NCBI GenBank assembly: GCA_028293225.1
Contig: JAQGPE010000317.1
Coordinates: 1-6,180 of the forward strand
Length of the DNA: 6,180 nt
Direction: 5' to 3'
Source of the DNA: Akkermansiaceae bacterium
Lineage (GTDB): Bacteria > Verrucomicrobiota > Verrucomicrobiia > Verrucomicrobiales > Akkermansiaceae
Part shown: positions 4,460 through 6,180 of the stretch, piece after piece
Numbering within the stretch: position 1 is the stretch's first letter
Layout of the letters: the number at the start of each line of letters is the position of its first letter
Notes under the pieces: generated by a model
What the model was told of the DNA's origin: nothing
What the model saw: the letters and a program-made list of their open reading frames with translations, nothing else
Databases searched by the model: none
Program-made: the position numbers and the translations under genes

Positions 4460-6180
4460 TCACGAGCTGGCGGATCTCGCTGCAGACAAGCTGATAGCCG
4501 CGCACATGGTCCAGACCGGCGTCGTACGTCTGGAAACCGCCGCCGTCGTCCCACAGCGGTTGAACCGCAGCTGCGCCTTGATGTTGTCCAGCACTACTTT
4601 CTGCGCCACCCGGTCCAGCACGATTTGCGAACCGGACGGCAGGTAGGGAAATTCGTCCTCGACAGCCTTTTCCAGCTCCTTGCGACAGTAGCCGGTCAGC
4701 GCCCGGTAGCGCAGATCGAAGCGGAACTCGCGACGTTGCTGGCCGATGAAGTCCATGACGGTCAGTACGGCCTTGCCCTCGGCACGGCGCAGCCCGCGCC
4801 CCAGCTGCTGGAGGAAGATCGTGGCGCTCTGCGTGGGCCGGAGGAGCAGGATGGTGTCCACCTGCGGCACGTCCAGGCCTTCGTTGAAGAGGTCGACGGC
4901 GAAGATGCAGTTGATCTCCCGTGTGCGGAGCCGCTCCAGCGCCTCCGCGCGGTCGTCGTCGTCGGTGCTCCCGTCGACGGCAACGGAGGCGATGCCGGCG
5001 CGGTTGAAGACCCCGGCCATGTAGTGGGCGTGCTGGACCGAGACGCAGAAGCCGATGGCCCGCATCTGCTCCGTGCTGGTGACTTTGTCGCGCAGCTCGC
5101 GGATCACCTTGGCGGCGCGGGCGTCGTTGCCGGTGTAGAGGTTGTTCAGCTGCGCCGTGTCGTAGTTGCCGCGCTTCCATTCCAGCTGGCTGAGGTCGAC
5201 GTCGTCCGAGACACCGAAGTAGTGGAACGGCACCAGCAGATCGGCGTCCAGGGCGTCCCAAAGACGCAGCTCGCTAGCGGTGCGGCCGTCGAAGAACTGC
5301 TTAGCGACGTCGACGCCGTCGCCGCGTTCCGGCGTCGCGGTCAGCCCGAGGAGCTGCTGCGGCTGCAGGTGGTCCAGCAGCCGGCGGTAGGTGGGCGCCA
5401 TGGCGTGATGGAATTCATCGATCACCACGACGTCGAAGAAGTCCGGTGCCAGCTGTTCGATGCCCAGGGATGACAGCGACTGGACGGATGCGAAGATGTG
5501 CTTCCACTGCACGGGTTTGTGTTCCCCGACGGAGAGATCGACCAAGGCGCCGTCCTGCATGACGTCACGGTAGGTGCGCATGGCCTGCTTGAGGATTTCC
5601 TGGCGGTGGGCGACGAAGAGCAGCTTCAGGTCTTTGCCTGCCGCTTCGCAGAGTCGTTTGTAATCCAGGGCGGCGATAACGGTCTTGCCGGTACCGGTGG
5701 CGGCGACCAGGAGGTTGTGGTTGAAGCCCTTGAGCCGCTCGGCTTCGAGGTCTTCGAGCATCTCCTCCTGGTGCAGGAAGGGCTGAAGCTCGAGGCCTGT
5801 TGCTGCCCCGGGGACGGCTGTTCGCCGGCCGCCGTTGCGTTCCAGCGCGGCGTCCAGCTTTTCGCCGTCGCGTTCCGGGTCGTAGCTTTGGAAAGCGCGC
5901 TGCTCCCAGTAGCTGTCGAAGGTGACCTCAAACTTCTGCAACAGCGTGGGTGTGCCGACGGCGCTGAGCCGGACGTTCCATTCGAGGCCGTCCAGCAGGG
6001 CAGCCTGGCTGAGGTTGGAGCTGCCGACGTACGCGGTGTCGAATCCGGAGTCCCGGCGGAACAGCCAGGCCTTGGCATGCAGTCGCGTGGCCTGGGTTTC
6101 GTAGTTGATTTTCACCTCGGCGCCGTAGCGGTTAACGAGTTCGTCGATGGCGCGGCGTTCGGTGGCGCCCATGTAGGTGG
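4460..6180 (-). CDS. Longest open part of the broken gene: PLD half-domain plus intact helicase core
   Basis: This is the part still open before the frameshift, ending at an out-of-frame stop at 4460; about 538 residues after the ATG at 6172 are genuine and the last 32 are nonsense. That ATG is likely internal, since the frame stays open to the window edge and the sequence starts mid-domain. Counting from it: PLD active-site half LHAKAWLF (His32, Lys34) and AYVGSSNLS (47-55); Walker A AATGTGKT (157-164); motif Ia-like FVAHRQEIL (186-194); DEAH-box variant DEFHH (252-256); motif III LTATPERGDG (277-286); motif V region FAVDLFNEGLDVP (424-436); motif VI QQLGRGLRR (455-463). Every core helicase motif is present, so a truncated ATPase might still be made even though DUF3427 is lost. 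Confidence 0.8.
   Translation of the reverse strand, partial: TYMGATERRAIDELVNRYGAEVKINYETQATRLHAKAWLFRRDSGFDTAYVGSSNLSQAALLDGLEWNVRLSAVGTPTLLQKFEVTFDSYWEQRAFQSYDPERDGEKLDAALERNGGRRTAVPGAATGLELQPFLHQEEMLEDLEAERLKGFNHNLLVAATGTGKTVIAALDYKRLCEAAGKDLKLLFVAHRQEILKQAMRTYRDVMQDGALVDLSVGEHKPVQWKHIFASVQSLSSLGIEQLAPDFFDVVVIDEFHHAMAPTYRRLLDHLQPQQLLGLTATPERGDGVDVAKQFFDGRTASELRLWDALDADLLVPFHYFGVSDDVDLSQLEWKRGNYDTAQLNNLYTGNDARAAKVIRELRDKVTSTEQMRAIGFCVSVQHAHYMAGVFNRAGIASVAVDGSTDDDDRAEALERLRTREINCIFAVDLFNEGLDVPQVDTILLLRPTQSATIFLQQLGRGLRRAEGKAVLTVMDFIGQQRREFRFDLRYRALTGYCRKELEKAVEDEFPYLPSGSQIVLDRVAQKVVLDNIKAQLRFNRCGTTAAVSRRTTPVWTMCAAISLSAARSASS
4550..4562 (-). other. Frameshift site in the helicase gene
   Basis: Upstream of this point the protein reads sensibly in one frame (ending QLRFN) and downstream in another (starting LWDDGGGFQTY). 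On the minus strand the junction is around AACCGCTGTGGGACGAC. Removing a GT or TG pair would give a smooth FNRWDDGGG; restoring one lost base would give FN-x-LWDDGGG. There is no slippery homopolymer of the kind used for programmed frameshifting, so mutation or sequencing error is preferred. Confidence 0.75.

Larger units (their letters stand above)
3930..6180 (-). pseudogene. PLD-nuclease / SF2 helicase / DUF3427 protein gene, N-terminally cut by window, broken by frameshift and in-frame stop
   Basis: Read leftward from beyond the window end to TAG at 3930-3932. The visible order is: end of a phospholipase-D-type nuclease domain, an SF2 DEAD/DEAH-like helicase core, and a C-terminal DUF3427 region. 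About 750 residues are visible, consistent with the long members of this COG1061-like family; the N-terminal part of the PLD domain lies outside. The frame is lost twice. Near 4550-4562 the reading passes from ...KAQLRFN to LWDDGGGFQTYDAGLDH..., a net loss of one base or gain of two. At 4299-4301 a TGA interrupts ...LELGKNVQGVA / CPATSTDAFFVTLNKDD..., both sides being in the same frame and both DUF3427-like. The last part (TTMYKDYAISPELFHWESQ, then a seven-Ala tail) is well preserved, so decay is recent or the lesions are sequencing errors. Family members probably unwind or cut nucleic acid and are often seen among restriction and defence genes. Family call firm; broken state as read is clear. 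Confidence 0.88.

Noticed and set aside
3964..4554. 196-codon minus-strand frame over the DUF3427 region
   Set aside because: Its product is an Arg-rich frame-shadow; the DUF3427 sequence is in another frame.
4550..4562. Programmed ribosomal frameshift
   Set aside because: No slippery heptamer and no supporting stem were seen, and a second lesion downstream points to decay or sequencing error.
4334..5473. 379-codon plus-strand open frame
   Set aside because: It lies antisense to the helicase motifs, which fully explain the region; long antisense frames are expected in GC-rich DNA.

Overview
The window looks like accessory chromosome, or possibly plasmid or island DNA, from a high-GC Gram-positive actinobacterium. 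GC-ending codons dominate, start codons are ATG/GTG, and strong hairpins without long U-tracts sit behind genes. The small HTH plus helicase-associated-domain protein suggests an Arthrobacter-like member of the Micrococcaceae. That placement is inference from protein style, not from a marker gene.

Layout. (1) Positions 2-1810, plus strand: a large unrecognised soluble protein whose 5' end lies outside the window. It has a DGFSRT segment that loosely recalls ParB/DGQHR-type domains and a very acidic C-terminal tail. A 17-bp hairpin (1861-1899) closes this unit. (2) Positions 1937-2575, plus: a complete NYN-domain (PIN-like) putative ribonuclease, followed by a hairpin at 2586-2610. (3) Positions 2576-2920: a 345-base gene-free stretch with a perfect 12-bp palindrome (2632-2643). 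(4) Positions 2921-3577, plus: a small protein with an N-terminal helix-turn-helix and two helicase-associated (HA) repeats, without any helicase core. (5) Positions 3578-3929: a gene-free stretch between convergent genes, more AT-rich than its surroundings, with an inverted repeat and a TATATA element. (6) Positions 3930-6180, minus: a PLD-nuclease / superfamily 2 helicase / DUF3427 protein, cut by the window end at its N-terminus and broken by two lesions. These are a frameshift near 4550-4562 and an in-frame TGA at 4299-4301.

How the genes may work together. All the recognisable products act on nucleic acids: a nuclease-like NYN protein, an HTH/HA DNA-binding protein, and a PLD-helicase-DUF3427 protein. 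Such a mix is common in defence or mobile-element neighbourhoods. Nothing in the sequence proves a single system: the first two genes are separated by a hairpin, the helicase is convergent and decayed, and no integrase, transposase, tRNA, CRISPR array or rRNA was seen. The best candidates for something undescribed are the large first gene and its possible pairing with the NYN protein.
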